Positions 43,953 through 52,927 of a DNA stretch of 64,000 bases are shown piece after piece; positions within the stretch are counted from its first letter, which is position 1; each line of letters starts with the position of its first letter. The notes under the pieces were generated by a model, which was given only the letters and a program-made list of their open reading frames with translations, was not told where the DNA came from and made no database searches. Both the position numbers and the translations under genes were made by a program. Source of the stretch: Vibrio bivalvicida (GTDB taxonomy: Bacteria; Pseudomonadota; Gammaproteobacteria; Enterobacterales; Vibrionaceae); NCBI RefSeq assembly GCF_001399455.2, contig NZ_LLEI02000064.1:1-64000 (forward strand), in the 5' to 3' direction.

Positions 43953-44348
43953 TTATTGCGTCCCTTTCTCTTCAAGCTTTCTCTGGTGTCTGTTTGACGC
44001 TCCAGCTTCTGGCTTTTCGGGAACAGGTTTGCGTTCATGCAGTAAATGGCGAATGGCTAAAATCGGATGCGGCAGTAACATTCTTGGTCCGGAATATCTC
44101 ATGACCTGGCGCATCTGCTCTTTCTGCTCTGCTTTATAACAATGAATCGGGCATTGATTGCAGGTTGGTTTACTCTGCCCATAGGGACAACGATCTAACT
44201 TAGTTTCAGCGTATTCAAGCAAGCTTTGGCACTCAGCGCACAACCCATTCTTGCTGCCATGGTGCGCACAGCAATAAATTAACATCATTGCGCGAACCGT
44301 TTTGAACTCGGTCAGCAGTTCGCCACGAAGAATATTTGAAACAGCCAT
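43953..44348 (-). CDS. ygbA: YgbA-type nitrous oxide-stimulated promoter family protein
   Basis: This Cys-rich cytoplasmic protein has about 131 residues and resembles YgbA, which in E. coli is induced by nitric oxide through NsrR. Cysteine motifs are YCCAHHG, LCAECQSLL, RCPYGQSKPTCNQCPIHCY (cluster or zinc ligands) and the RYSGPRMLLPHPILAIRHL segment typical of the family. The ATG at 44348 is preferred, since GAGAG lies just upstream; an in-frame start at 44363 would overlap the upstream gene further. It overlaps the end of the GNAT gene by a few bases, so the two are coupled. A role in nitrosative stress is inferred. Confidence 0.85.
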   Translation of the reverse strand: MAVSNILRGELLTEFKTVRAMMLIYCCAHHGSKNGLCAECQSLLEYAETKLDRCPYGQSKPTCNQCPIHCYKAEQKEQMRQVMRYSGPRMLLPHPILAIRHLLHERKPVPEKPEAGASNRHQRKLEEKGTQ

Positions 44349-44350
44349 AG

Positions 44351-44869
44351 TTACTCTCGGCAAAGACTCAGTTGGTATAACAGTAAGTCTACTTTATCAC
44401 TCAACGTATCTTGAACTTTGACATAGGTAAAACCAAGTTTAGATAGAAGAGCTCGACTTCTCTGATTATCTGAAGTGGTAATCGCAACCAAGTCTTCAAT
44501 TTTATTGGTTTCACGTGCGTAATCTATAACGGCTTTTCCAGCTTCATATCCGTAGCCTTTGCCGTATGAGCTTGGCATAAACCCATAACCGATGTCGTAA
44601 GCTTCAAGCTCGGGTCTTTTAATTAAACCGCATACCCCGACCTTTTCCCTACTCTCTGTCACTTCCACCAGTAAGAGACAAACGCCAAACTCTGTGTGCA
44701 TGCCTAGTATTTTTTCATCAACATACGCCCTGGCATCACTTTCGCTGCGGATGTTCTTGTCGCCCACAAACCGCAGGAAATCTTCGCTGTTGTAGAGCTC
44801 ATGAATAAATAGGGCATCTGTAAGCTCCGCCATCCTTAATGTTAAACGATCCGATGTGAGTCTACGCAT
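44351..44869 (-). CDS. GNAT family N-acetyltransferase (RimJ/RimL-like)
   Basis: This 172-residue acetyltransferase of the RimJ/RimL type has an N-terminal motif LTSDRLTLRMAELTDALFIHELYNSEDFLRFVGDK, here seen as RLTLRMAELTDA and FLRFVGD. The acetyl-CoA loop region is SYGKGYGYEAGKAV near residue 108. The motif B segment is SDNQRSRALLSKLGFTY near 134. The substrate could be a ribosomal protein N-terminus or a small amine. It precedes ygbA on the same strand with an overlap. Confidence 0.88.
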   Translation of the reverse strand: MRRLTSDRLTLRMAELTDALFIHELYNSEDFLRFVGDKNIRSESDARAYVDEKILGMHTEFGVCLLLVEVTESREKVGVCGLIKRPELEAYDIGYGFMPSSYGKGYGYEAGKAVIDYARETNKIEDLVAITTSDNQRSRALLSKLGFTYVKVQDTLSDKVDLLLYQLSLCRE

Positions 44870-44979
44870 GGCAAAATTTCCGTCTATTTTTGGTCGAGGC
44901 TTGAGCTTACCACCTACAATTAACGTAGAACATGTGTAACAAACACATTTTTACAGGCCATCACTGGAGGATTGTCGTT

Positions 44980-45417
44980 ATGCGTGCTGCACTTGTACTC
45001 ACCATTGCGCTACTCAACTCAACCATGAGCTGGGCCTACCCTTCTTATTCCGCTGAATGGTCGCACCGCAGCGTGATCTACTTTGCGCCAACCAATGACG
45101 AGCACGTAAAGCAGTTTTTGTTAGAAACACTGATCAACGAGTGTGAACTGCAAGACAGAGACTTAATCACTTTAGTCGTCACAGAAGACGGCTTTAGTAT
45201 GCCCAAATGGGTTAAGCATGAGTTCAACCTCAAGGCACTGTTTAACATGTATGATGTTAAGCCCGGCGCTCACACCGCTGTGTTAATTGGTAAAGATGGA
45301 GGAGAGAAGCTTCGTTGGGGAAAACATACTGACTGGGAGCATGTGAAACAGACCATCGACGTGATGCCGATGCGACGCTATGAAATGGCGAAGAAAGTTA
45401 GCCCTTGTTCTGCATAA
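44980..45417 (+). CDS. Periplasmic DUF4174 family protein
   Basis: This protein has about 145 residues and a signal peptide (MRAALVLTIALLNSTMSWA, cleaved before YPSY). The ATG at 44980 is preferred, with GGAGG nine bases upstream, over an in-frame ATG at 44932. The mature part has the thioredoxin-like DUF4174 pattern: RSVIYFAPTNDEHV, ECELQDRDLITLVVTEDG, then HTAVLIGKDGGEKLRWG near residue 110. These proteins lack a CxxC pair; the function is unknown. It is divergent from the GNAT gene. Confidence 0.82.
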   Translation: MRAALVLTIALLNSTMSWAYPSYSAEWSHRSVIYFAPTNDEHVKQFLLETLINECELQDRDLITLVVTEDGFSMPKWVKHEFNLKALFNMYDVKPGAHTAVLIGKDGGEKLRWGKHTDWEHVKQTIDVMPMRRYEMAKKVSPCSA

Positions 45418-45593
45418 AAAAGACTCTCTCCACAACCTCTTATTTTAGAACCTTACTGTTTAATTATGAAAATTAATTAACAGAATATAAAATTTACACA
45501 ATCTGTTACACAGCATAAGATTCACGCCATCAATAGGTGCTTTTATTAAATTACAACCGCACCGATCACACATTCATAACTAAAATGTAAATA

Positions 45594-46256
45594 ATGAATT
45601 TTAAACTCTCTATTGCTGCTCTTGCACTTCTAAGCGGCTCTTTCGCCGTGTCTGCACAAAACAACTGGTATGTTGGTCTTGATGCTCATTCAAGTAAACT
45701 AGACCTAGACTCTGAAGTTTCATCATTTCCAACAAGAAGCTCAGGCACGAAGAACGCTGATGATAGCGGCGCAGGTCTTTCAATCATGCTTGGGCGCAAG
45801 GTGAACGAATGGCTGGCGATCGAAGCTAACTTAAGCCACGATTACATCGATCTTCTAGACTATTCAAATTACTACGATATTGGGTTGGGTGCTCAAGGTT
45901 ATGAATACCAGCTCCACGACGCTAGAATCTATTCATTCGATCTAGGAGCTAAAATGAGCTATGCCACAGGCTTCGATCTGAATTTATACGCGAAACCTGG
46001 GATTGGATACACGCGTACGGAACTGGAGCTGAATGGTGGCTCATCACATCCAGACATCAAAGTCGACAAAGATGTGACCAACAATAAAGTTCATTTCAAC
46101 CTAGAACTCGGTGCTGAATACTTTTTCACAGACTCTTTTTCAGCCAACCTTGCTTACGAGCGTAAGTTCAATGCCGTGGATTTTTCAATCGAGGGATCCA
46201 AATTGGGAGATATGGACCAAGACCGTATCAAAGGTGGCGTTCGCTACTACTTCTAA
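45594..46256 (+). CDS. Outer membrane beta-barrel protein (OmpA/OmpW-like small barrel)
   Basis: This 220-residue protein has a signal peptide (residues 1-21, ending VSA before QNNWYVG). The mature part is an eight-stranded barrel: NWYVGLDAHSSKLDLDSE at the first strand, LSIMLGRKVNEWLAIEANLSHDYI, FDLGAKMSYATGFDLNLYAKPGIGY, VHFNLELGAEYFFTDSFSANLAYERKF near residue 180, and the closing strand IKGGVRYYF (quoted in parts). This is the PF13505 outer-membrane barrel family. Function is unknown: it could be an adhesin, a pore or an envelope stabiliser. An AT-rich leader precedes it, with no operator recognised. Confidence 0.85.
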   Translation: MNFKLSIAALALLSGSFAVSAQNNWYVGLDAHSSKLDLDSEVSSFPTRSSGTKNADDSGAGLSIMLGRKVNEWLAIEANLSHDYIDLLDYSNYYDIGLGAQGYEYQLHDARIYSFDLGAKMSYATGFDLNLYAKPGIGYTRTELELNGGSSHPDIKVDKDVTNNKVHFNLELGAEYFFTDSFSANLAYERKFNAVDFSIEGSKLGDMDQDRIKGGVRYYF

Positions 46257-46331
46257 CGCTTCAAATATCTGATTGCAAAGATAGACCTCGAAAGTATTGA
46301 GGTCTATCTAGACGAGCTCAAATTTCAGATA

Positions 46332-46355
46332 CAAAAAAACCAGCCTAAGCTGGTT
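46332..46355 (-). terminator. Terminator of the first tRNA pair
   Basis: The stem AACCAGC/GCTGGTT has a four-base loop. It is followed on the minus strand by a run of seven T residues. Confidence 0.88.
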
Positions 46356-46372
46356 ACTTTCTCTTAAGAGAA

Positions 46373-46446
46373 TGGAGGCGCGTCCCGGAGTCGAACCGAG
46401 GTCCACGGATTTGCAATCCGCTGCATAGCCACTCTGCCAATGCGCC
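46373..46446 (-). tRNA. tRNA-Cys (GCA)
   Basis: A 74 nt cloverleaf including CCA, anticodon GCA and TTCGACTC T loop. The acceptor stem begins GGCGCAT. Against ACGCGCC at the 3' side this gives an A-C mismatch at pair 6-67, which the two copies near 63 kb do not have. It is downstream of tRNA-Leu on the same strand. Confidence 0.95.
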
Positions 46447-46492
46447 TCAAATTGTGCTTGTTTACCTAACTAGCTTTAGCCAGAAAAGTAGA

Positions 46493-46579
46493 TGGTGCCC
46501 CGGGCCGGACTTGAACCGGCACAGCGCGAACGCCGAGGGATTTTAAATCCCTTGTGTCTACCAATTCCACCACCAGGGC
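46493..46579 (-). tRNA. tRNA-Leu (TAA)
   Basis: An 87 nt class II tRNA with CCA, anticodon TAA in GGGATTTAAAATCCC, a long variable arm (CGGCG/CGCTG stem with TTCG loop) and acceptor GCCCTGG/CCGGGGC. It precedes the tRNA-Cys gene on the minus strand. Confidence 0.95.
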
Positions 46580-46761
46580 AACGCTAAAAGCGATGGTACA
46601 CCACCATTCCCACAAGCAATGTCGTGAGAACGAGGTGTACTTTAACGGAATAAATTTTCCGGTCAATCAATTAATTTCTATTTTTGTTCAAATGGTTAAA
46701 AAGAACACCGCATCGACCAACATACCGTCAATACGGTGGTTTTATCGGCGCGATGGTTTTA

Positions 46762-47091
46762 TTAAAGTGATAATGTTACAACGCCCTGCTCTACTTCTAC
46801 CGGGTAAACCGTTAACTTTATTGTTGGCTCTTCCACACACACGCCACTACTGAGATTGAAGTGCTGCTTGTAAAGTGGAGAAGCAACACATAACTCGCCA
46901 TCAATATCCCCGACTATCCCTCGACAAAGCACAAAGGCTTTACCAATTGGGTCCCAATTCTGGATAGCGAAAACGCCTTGGTTCGGAATATGGAACAGTG
47001 CGACCTGCTCACCGTCTATCAGAGCGCCTCTACCTTGGTAGGGTGAAAGATCCGATAGTCTGCATATTTTTAGTTTCTCAGCGATTTCCAT
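46762..47091 (-). CDS. nirD: Nitrite reductase small subunit NirD
   Basis: This 109-residue Rieske-fold subunit of the cytoplasmic NADH-dependent nitrite reductase lacks the usual Rieske cysteines and histidines, as normal for NirD. Typical segments are ICRLSDLSPYQGRGALIDGEQVALFHIP and CRGIVGDIDGELCVASPLYKQHF, seen here as YQGRGALIDGEQVALF and GIVGDIDGELCVASPLY. It overlaps the nirB stop by one base and is last in the nrtABD-nirBD operon. Confidence 0.93.
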   Translation of the reverse strand: MEIAEKLKICRLSDLSPYQGRGALIDGEQVALFHIPNQGVFAIQNWDPIGKAFVLCRGIVGDIDGELCVASPLYKQHFNLSSGVCVEEPTIKLTVYPVEVEQGVVTLSL

Positions 47092-49574
47092 TAGACTTCC
47101 TCCTTCACTGGAATGCGTTGCCCGCGTACTCTCTGATATGGAAGTACTTGACTGGCTTCTTCTGCATTAATAAACGGTTTGAACTTAGCCAGTTTGTCAC
47201 TGTTTTCTAGTGTGCTCTTCCATTCACATTGATAGGTATCAACGACATGTTGCATCTGCGTTTCAAGCGAATCAGCAATACTCAATGAGTCTTCAATCAC
47301 CACTTGTTTTAAGTAGTCTAAACCACCTTCTAGATTTTCCATCCATACCGAGGTTCTTTGTAAACGATCCGCCGTTCGAACGTAGAACATCAATACACGG
47401 TCGATTAACGCGACCAGTTCTGCTCTAGACAGGTCAGAGGCAATTAAGTCAGCATGTCTTGGCCTCATCCCTCCGTTACCACACACATACAGATTCCAGC
47501 CGTTCTCAGTGGCAATGACGCCAATATCTTTACTTTGTGCTTCAGCACATTCACGGGTACACCCAGATACTGCGAACTTGATTTTGTGCGGTGCGCGCAG
47601 CCCTTTGTAACGGTTTTCCAATTCGATTGCTAAGCCAACCGAGTCATCGACGCCATAGCGACACCAAGTCGAACCAACGCAGGATTTAACCGTTCTCAGT
47701 GACTTACCATAGGCGTGGCCCGTTTCAAATCCAGCATCAATTAGCGCTTGCCAGATATCCGGTAACTGTTCGACTTGCGCACCAAACAAATCAACACGCT
47801 GACCACCCGTTATCTTGGTGTATAGGTCATACTTCTTCGCCACTTCACCTAATGCGATCAACTTGTCAGGCGTAATTTCTCCCCCTGCCACTCTAGGAAC
47901 AACCGAGTAAGAGCCATCTTTTTGCAGGTTCGCCATAAAGGCGTCGTTAGAATCTTGTAGCGAGCTGTGCTGTGGCTCCATGATGTGCTCATTCCATAAC
48001 GAGGCAAACACTGATGCAGCGGTGGGTTTACAAAGATCACAGCCGTGACCTTTACCGTGCTTCTCTATCAATGTATCAAAGTCTTTAATCTCTTCGACTT
48101 GGCAAATATGGAATAGCTCTTGGCGCGACAACTCAAAATGCTCACAGATATGATTGTTCACCTCGACGCCCATCGCAGTCAGCTGAGCATCTAAGACACT
48201 TTTCACCATGTTGCTACAGCCGCCACAACCTGTGCCTGCCTTGGTTTCGGCCTTGAGGGTGTCAAGATCATGAGCGCCAGCTTGTATTGCATTAACTAGA
48301 TCACCTTTACTCACGTTGTGACACGAACAAATAATAGCGGTATCTGCCATTTCGCCATTAAGCATTCCCGTATCAAAAAGTAGGTTTGCCGCATGGTCAG
48401 GAAGGGTCGTTTCATTTAAATAGCATTGCAGTAAAGCGTCATAGTCTGAGTTATCCCCAACAAGAATGGCGCCTAGCAGCTTGGTTCCGCTCTGATCAAC
48501 CACGAGTTTTTTGTAGACGCCAGCAACCGCATCTTGCAATACCATCTCCTGCGCGCCATCCGTCGCTTTATGCGCATCACCAATCGAAGCGACATCGACA
48601 CCGAGTAGCTTCAACTTGGTGCTCATATCTGCACCGGTAAAGCCTGCGTTTTCACGACCAACAAGCTTATCTGCAACAACACGAGCCATGGTATAACCGG
48701 GGGCCACCAAGCCAAATATCTTCTCTTGCCAAAGAGCACACTCTCCAATAGCAAAAATGCTCTCATCACTGGTTCGGCATTGATCATCAATGACAATACC
48801 GCCGCGCTCGCCAATATCTATGCCCGCCTGCCTAGCCAGTGCGTCTTGCGGCCTAATACCTGCAGAGAAGACAATGACGTCTACTTCAAGAGGGTCAGCG
48901 TCTTTAAACACCATCCGATGTGTAGCACCTTCGCCATCACAGATTTTTTCGGTAGCCGTTGAGGTATGAACCGTTAGACCTAGCTCTTGTATCTTCTCTT
49001 TCAGAACTAAGCCCGCACCATCATCAAGTTGAACAGGCATCAAGCGCGGCGCGAATTCGACAACATGGGTTTGCACTCCTAGCAGCTTCAAGGCGTTCGC
49101 GGCTTCCAAACCTAATAATCCACCACCAATTACAGCACCAGTCTTCGCGCCCTGACACGCTGTTTTTATTTCAGAAAGATCATCTAATGTTCGATAAACA
49201 AAAATGTTGTCTCTATCGTGACCTTCAATAGGCGGTACGAATGGATAAGATCCGGTTGCGAGCACGAGCTGATCGTATCCTATGACACTGTCCTCATCTA
49301 AAACCAAGCGTTTGTTGTCCCGTTCAATTTTGGTTACTTGGCTACCTAGCATCAGTTCAATGCCATGTTTGCTGTACCACTCTTCACTGCTTAACATCAG
49401 ATCTTGATGGCTGTTACCAGAGAATAGCGATGAGAGTTGAACTCGATCATAGGCGATGAAACGCTCTTCACCAATCACCGTAATGCGCTTCTCAAGGTGG
49501 GCACCTCGTTCAACAAGCTGAGCAACAAGGTGATGCCCAACCATACCGTTACCGACGATTACTACATGTTCCAT
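47091..49574 (-). CDS. nirB: Assimilatory nitrite reductase large subunit NirB
   Basis: This 827-residue enzyme reduces nitrite to ammonium with NADH. It has an N-terminal FAD/NAD oxidoreductase region (VVIVGNGMVGHHL at residue 4, GGGLLGLEAANAL near 150). A BFD-like [2Fe-2S] domain follows (CSCHNVSKGDL...GCGGC, about 425-465). The siroheme/[4Fe-4S] part has CxxxxxC and CxxxC ligands in SCVGSTWCRYG and SGCTRECAE near 640-680. It works with NirD and with siroheme made through the CobA product. It follows nrtD by 12 bp. Confidence 0.95.
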   Translation of the reverse strand: MEHVVIVGNGMVGHHLVAQLVERGAHLEKRITVIGEERFIAYDRVQLSSLFSGNSHQDLMLSSEEWYSKHGIELMLGSQVTKIERDNKRLVLDEDSVIGYDQLVLATGSYPFVPPIEGHDRDNIFVYRTLDDLSEIKTACQGAKTGAVIGGGLLGLEAANALKLLGVQTHVVEFAPRLMPVQLDDGAGLVLKEKIQELGLTVHTSTATEKICDGEGATHRMVFKDADPLEVDVIVFSAGIRPQDALARQAGIDIGERGGIVIDDQCRTSDESIFAIGECALWQEKIFGLVAPGYTMARVVADKLVGRENAGFTGADMSTKLKLLGVDVASIGDAHKATDGAQEMVLQDAVAGVYKKLVVDQSGTKLLGAILVGDNSDYDALLQCYLNETTLPDHAANLLFDTGMLNGEMADTAIICSCHNVSKGDLVNAIQAGAHDLDTLKAETKAGTGCGGCSNMVKSVLDAQLTAMGVEVNNHICEHFELSRQELFHICQVEEIKDFDTLIEKHGKGHGCDLCKPTAASVFASLWNEHIMEPQHSSLQDSNDAFMANLQKDGSYSVVPRVAGGEITPDKLIALGEVAKKYDLYTKITGGQRVDLFGAQVEQLPDIWQALIDAGFETGHAYGKSLRTVKSCVGSTWCRYGVDDSVGLAIELENRYKGLRAPHKIKFAVSGCTRECAEAQSKDIGVIATENGWNLYVCGNGGMRPRHADLIASDLSRAELVALIDRVLMFYVRTADRLQRTSVWMENLEGGLDYLKQVVIEDSLSIADSLETQMQHVVDTYQCEWKSTLENSDKLAKFKPFINAEEASQVLPYQRVRGQRIPVKEEV

Positions 49575-49586
49575 TGTCTGACTCCT

Positions 49587-50459
49587 TTATGCCGTCTTAG
49601 CGGGTACTTCGAGCTCTTTCTGCTCGGTACTTTTAGGTTGAGTACTTGGTTTAGACTGCTTTTCATACAAGAAGCGCAGCACTGACTGGCGGTATTTCTG
49701 ATACTGCGGGTCATCGGCAAGCGCAACACGGTTACGTGGGCGGGGCAATTCAATATTCAACACCTCACCAATAGTTGCCGCTGGGCCATTAGTCATCATC
49801 ACGATCTTGTCTGAAAGCAGTACCGCTTCATCCACATCATGGGTAATCATAATGACAGTATTGTTCAACTCGGCTTGGATTTTCATCAGTGAGTCTTGCA
49901 GATGAGCGCGAGTCAGTGCATCAAGCGCGCCAAAGGGTTCGTCCATCAAAAGGACTTTGGGCTGAAGGGCAAGCGCGCGGGCAATGCCGACTCGCTGCTT
50001 CATACCGCCAGAGATTTCATCAGGCTTTTTATCCGCAGCGTGAGACATTTGAATCAAGTCGAGATAATGTTCGACCTGCTCTTTGATCCACTGTTTAGAG
50101 CTTTGTTCAGAAGTGGTGTTTTGAGTTAGCTGGCTTTGTGCAATCTGCTTTACTGCCAGCTCTACATTTTGATAAACCGTTAACCAAGGCAATAACGAAT
50201 GATTTTGAAACACGACTGCACGCTCTGGCCCTGGTCCACTTACCTCACGACCATCAACAATCACCCCACCATCCGTAGGTAGGTGAAGACCCGCCACTAG
50301 ATTAAGTACTGTCGATTTACCGCAACCTGAGTGTCCAATCAGCGAAACAAATTCGCCTTTATTAATCTGAAGATTGACGTTTTTTAAGGCGATAAATTCG
50401 CCATTCGGGGTTGGGAATCTCATCCCCAACTGAGTTAAATCGAGTAGTGCTTTAGACAT
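49587..50459 (-). CDS. nrtD: Nitrate ABC transporter ATP-binding protein
   Basis: This 290-residue ATPase of the nitrate/sulfonate/taurine importer family has Walker A GHSGCGKST near 42, signature ISGGMKQR near 150 and Walker B VLLMDEPFGALDALTRA. It powers uptake through the NrtB permease. The C-terminal 30 residues (QSKPSTQPKSTEQ) are a polar tail. It lies between nrtB and nirB, each about 12 bp away. Confidence 0.92.
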   Translation of the reverse strand: MSKALLDLTQLGMRFPTPNGEFIALKNVNLQINKGEFVSLIGHSGCGKSTVLNLVAGLHLPTDGGVIVDGREVSGPGPERAVVFQNHSLLPWLTVYQNVELAVKQIAQSQLTQNTTSEQSSKQWIKEQVEHYLDLIQMSHAADKKPDEISGGMKQRVGIARALALQPKVLLMDEPFGALDALTRAHLQDSLMKIQAELNNTVIMITHDVDEAVLLSDKIVMMTNGPAATIGEVLNIELPRPRNRVALADDPQYQKYRQSVLRFLYEKQSKPSTQPKSTEQKELEVPAKTA

Positions 50460-50471
50460 AGGAAACTCCTT

Positions 50472-51440
50472 TTATCGCAATGCCTGTTGCTTATTCCAAG
50501 ACAACCACTTCTGTAGTTGCAACATGCCTCGGTCTAGCAGTAAACCAATGAAACCAATCGTGATGACCGCGACCATAATGCGCCCCAGTGAAGCCGAGCT
50601 GCCATTCTGGAATTCGTCCCAAACAAACTTTCCTAGTCCCGGGTTTTGTGCCAGCATCTCTGCGGCGATGAGTACCATCCATGCGATACCGAGCGATAAA
50701 CGCAACCCGGTAAAGATCATCGGAATTGCAGACGGAAGCACAATGACTCTGATATGTTGCCACCAAGATAACTGCAGCACTTTGCTGACGTTGATGAGGT
50801 CTTTATCCACGCTAGTGACGCCGACTGCCGTGTTAATCAGCGTTGGCCACAAACTACACAGGGCAACTGTCAGCAACGAGTTAACAAAAGATTTAGCGAA
50901 CATTGGGTCATCACTGACGTAAGTTGCGCTCACCACCATGGTGACTATCGGTAGCCACGCCAGAGGAGAGACAGGTTTAAGCAACTGAATAATGGGGTTA
51001 AATGCCTGATACGCACCTTGGTTTAAGCCAAGGACAATACCTAGCGGTATAGCAATCAAAGTGGCCAATAAAAATCCACTGGCGACCGTTATCAGGCTAG
51101 TCACGATTTGATCAAAGAATGTGGGCTTCCCCGTGTAAGGTCTAATCTTGACCTTAGCATCAGGATTTTTTGCTAGCTTTGCAGCATTACGTTTTTCTTG
51201 TCGCTCGATAAAGGCGACTTCTTTTTTTCTTTCATTCCAATGCTCTACCACTAAGTTACTGAATTGCTGGTAGGTTTGAGCCGGGCCAGGAAGTGTTCCT
51301 AGTGAAGTTTCTACCTGACGTGCACTGAAATGCCACATCATCAAGAACATCAAGATTCCAATCACAGGTAACAAAAAAGCTTTGCTCTTGTTCGCCACCA
51401 ACTGCTTACTCGGAATAAGTGAGATTACATTGCTCGACAT
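50472..51440 (-). CDS. nrtB: Nitrate ABC transporter permease
   Basis: This 322-residue inner-membrane permease of the NrtB/SsuC family has an N-terminal helix (about 25-40), a charged linker rich in Lys and Arg (about 75-105), and five core helices. The binding-protein-dependent transport signature for the ATPase contact is near 210 (ALCSLWPTLINTAVGVTSVD) and 245-270 (LPSAIPMIFTGLRLSLGIAW). It follows nrtA by 63 bp. Confidence 0.92.
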   Translation of the reverse strand: MSSNVISLIPSKQLVANKSKAFLLPVIGILMFLMMWHFSARQVETSLGTLPGPAQTYQQFSNLVVEHWNERKKEVAFIERQEKRNAAKLAKNPDAKVKIRPYTGKPTFFDQIVTSLITVASGFLLATLIAIPLGIVLGLNQGAYQAFNPIIQLLKPVSPLAWLPIVTMVVSATYVSDDPMFAKSFVNSLLTVALCSLWPTLINTAVGVTSVDKDLINVSKVLQLSWWQHIRVIVLPSAIPMIFTGLRLSLGIAWMVLIAAEMLAQNPGLGKFVWDEFQNGSSASLGRIMVAVITIGFIGLLLDRGMLQLQKWLSWNKQQALR

Positions 51441-51503
51441 AACAACTCCTATACATCCTTGTTATTGTTTTGTTTGAGGGGACTCGCCCCTCCTCCATTT
51501 GTT

Positions 51504-52877
51504 TTAAACTTTGTCTTTGCCTTTAAGACCGATTGAGAACTTCTCTAGATACGCGTTAGGTGAACGGCCGTCATAGACGATGTTGTCGATAAAATGTGTT
51601 TGTGGAGTGCGGAAACCATCTTCAGTGGCAAAATCTGGGAAGTCTTTGCTGGTGAGTACCCCATCTTCAATCAGCGCTTGTGCAGCTTGTTGGTAGATAT
51701 CTGGGCGATAAACCTCTTTCGCGACATCCATATACCAATCATCAGATTTTTCTTCAGGAATTTGTCCCCAACGGCGCATTTGGGTCAGATACCAAATCGC
51801 ATCGCTGTAATAAGGGTAAGTGGCGTTGTGACGGAAGAATACGTTGAAATCTGGCACCTCACGGACATTGCCTTTTTCGTACTCAAAAGTCCCTGTCATG
51901 GAGTTCGCTATCACTTCGAAATCTGCGCCAACATATTCGCTTTTTGCCAACAATTTGACCGCTTCAACACGGTTGGCGTTGTTGTTTTCATCCAACCAAT
52001 GCGCTGCTCGGATCAGCGCTTTCACGACACGAATGTGGGTATTGGGGTATTTTTCTGCCCACGACTTGGAGACACCAAACACTTTTTCAGGGTTGTTTTT
52101 CCAGATCTCATAGTCGGTTACAACTGGAGCGCCAATACCTTTAAATACTGCCTGCTGATTCCAAGGTTCACCAACGCAGTAACCTTCGATCGTTCCTGCT
52201 TCCATCGTCGCAGGCATTTGTGGTGGAGGAGTCACACTAAGCAGTACGTCTGCGTTGAGTTGTCCACTGTTATCACCTGACTTGGGCGCGTAGTAACCAG
52301 GATGTATGCCGCCCGCAGCAAGCCAATAACGCAGTTCATAGTTGTGAGTAGAGACAGGAAATACCATTCCCATATTGAACGGCTTACCTTCATCAAGATA
52401 ACTCTCGACAACAGGCTTAAGTGCGTCAGCCTTAATTGGGTGAACTAACTTTCCATCTGCCTCGGTCGGAATATTGGGTTTCATCTGCTGCCATGTTTTG
52501 TTTGAAACCGTAATCGCATTACCGTTGAGATCCATACTGAATGCGGTAATCACTTCCGCTTGGGTGCCAATGCCAATTGTCGCGCCTAACGGTTGACCTG
52601 ACAGCATGTGGGCCCCATCAAGCTCACCGTCAATCACTCTATCGAGCAAGACTTTCCAGTTCGCTTGCGCTTCTAACGTGACGTACAAGCCTTCATCTTC
52701 AAAATAGCCTTTCTCATAGGCAACAGCGAGTGGCGCCATATCGGTAAGTTTGATAAAGCCAAATTTAAGGTCTTCGAGTTCCGGCTCACCCAACTCGGCT
52801 AAGGTGCTAGGTACATAAAAGGTGGTGGTTAGCGCTGCACCCACCAGAGTACGCTTGATTGCTGACTTCCATTTCAT
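51504..52877 (-). CDS. nrtA: Nitrate/nitrite periplasmic binding protein NrtA
   Basis: This 457-residue periplasmic protein of the NrtA/CmpA family has an N-terminal signal (about 1-27, MKWKSAIKRTLVGAALTTTF). The mature lobes carry LKFGFIKLTDMAPLAVAYEKGYFEDEGLYVTLE near 36 (seen as FGFIKLTDMAPLAVAYEKG), AHMLSGQPLGATIG, YCVGEPWNQQAVFKGIG near 230, and HFIDNIVYDGRSPNAYLEKF at the end. It delivers nitrate to NrtB. It is the first gene of the operon, and a terminator hairpin stands between the promoter and its SD. Confidence 0.92.
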   Translation of the reverse strand: MKWKSAIKRTLVGAALTTTFYVPSTLAELGEPELEDLKFGFIKLTDMAPLAVAYEKGYFEDEGLYVTLEAQANWKVLLDRVIDGELDGAHMLSGQPLGATIGIGTQAEVITAFSMDLNGNAITVSNKTWQQMKPNIPTEADGKLVHPIKADALKPVVESYLDEGKPFNMGMVFPVSTHNYELRYWLAAGGIHPGYYAPKSGDNSGQLNADVLLSVTPPPQMPATMEAGTIEGYCVGEPWNQQAVFKGIGAPVVTDYEIWKNNPEKVFGVSKSWAEKYPNTHIRVVKALIRAAHWLDENNNANRVEAVKLLAKSEYVGADFEVIANSMTGTFEYEKGNVREVPDFNVFFRHNATYPYYSDAIWYLTQMRRWGQIPEEKSDDWYMDVAKEVYRPDIYQQAAQALIEDGVLTSKDFPDFATEDGFRTPQTHFIDNIVYDGRSPNAYLEKFSIGLKGKDKV

Positions 52878-52891
52878 AACTTTTCTCCAAT

Positions 52892-52927
52892 AAAAAAGGC
52901 GCTACGCCTCCGAGGAGTCGTAGCGCC
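52892..52927 (-). terminator. Leader terminator (attenuator) before nrtA
   Basis: The stem GGCGCTACG/CGTAGCGCC (52898-52927) is followed on the minus strand by six T residues and lies about 15-20 bp before the nrtA start. Since it stands between the operon promoter and its first gene, it needs to be read through for expression. Confidence 0.9.

Noticed and set aside
46281..46307. ATAGACCTC/GAGGTCTAT hairpin after the outer membrane barrel gene
   Set aside because: A perfect nine-base stem, but with a nine-base loop and no T tract; not listed as a terminator.
46466..46666. Minus-strand reading frame over the tRNA-Leu gene
   Set aside because: It translates the tRNA-Leu sequence itself (RDLKSLGVRAVPVQVRPGAPS); a known type of false gene.
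46724..46737. ACCGT/ACGGT hairpin downstream of nirD
   Set aside because: A short stem with no T tract on the nirD strand; cannot be called its terminator.
51594..52280. Long (228-codon) plus-strand frame opposite nrtA
   Set aside because: It is antisense to a full-length NrtA with clear family motifs; it has no SD and no domain.
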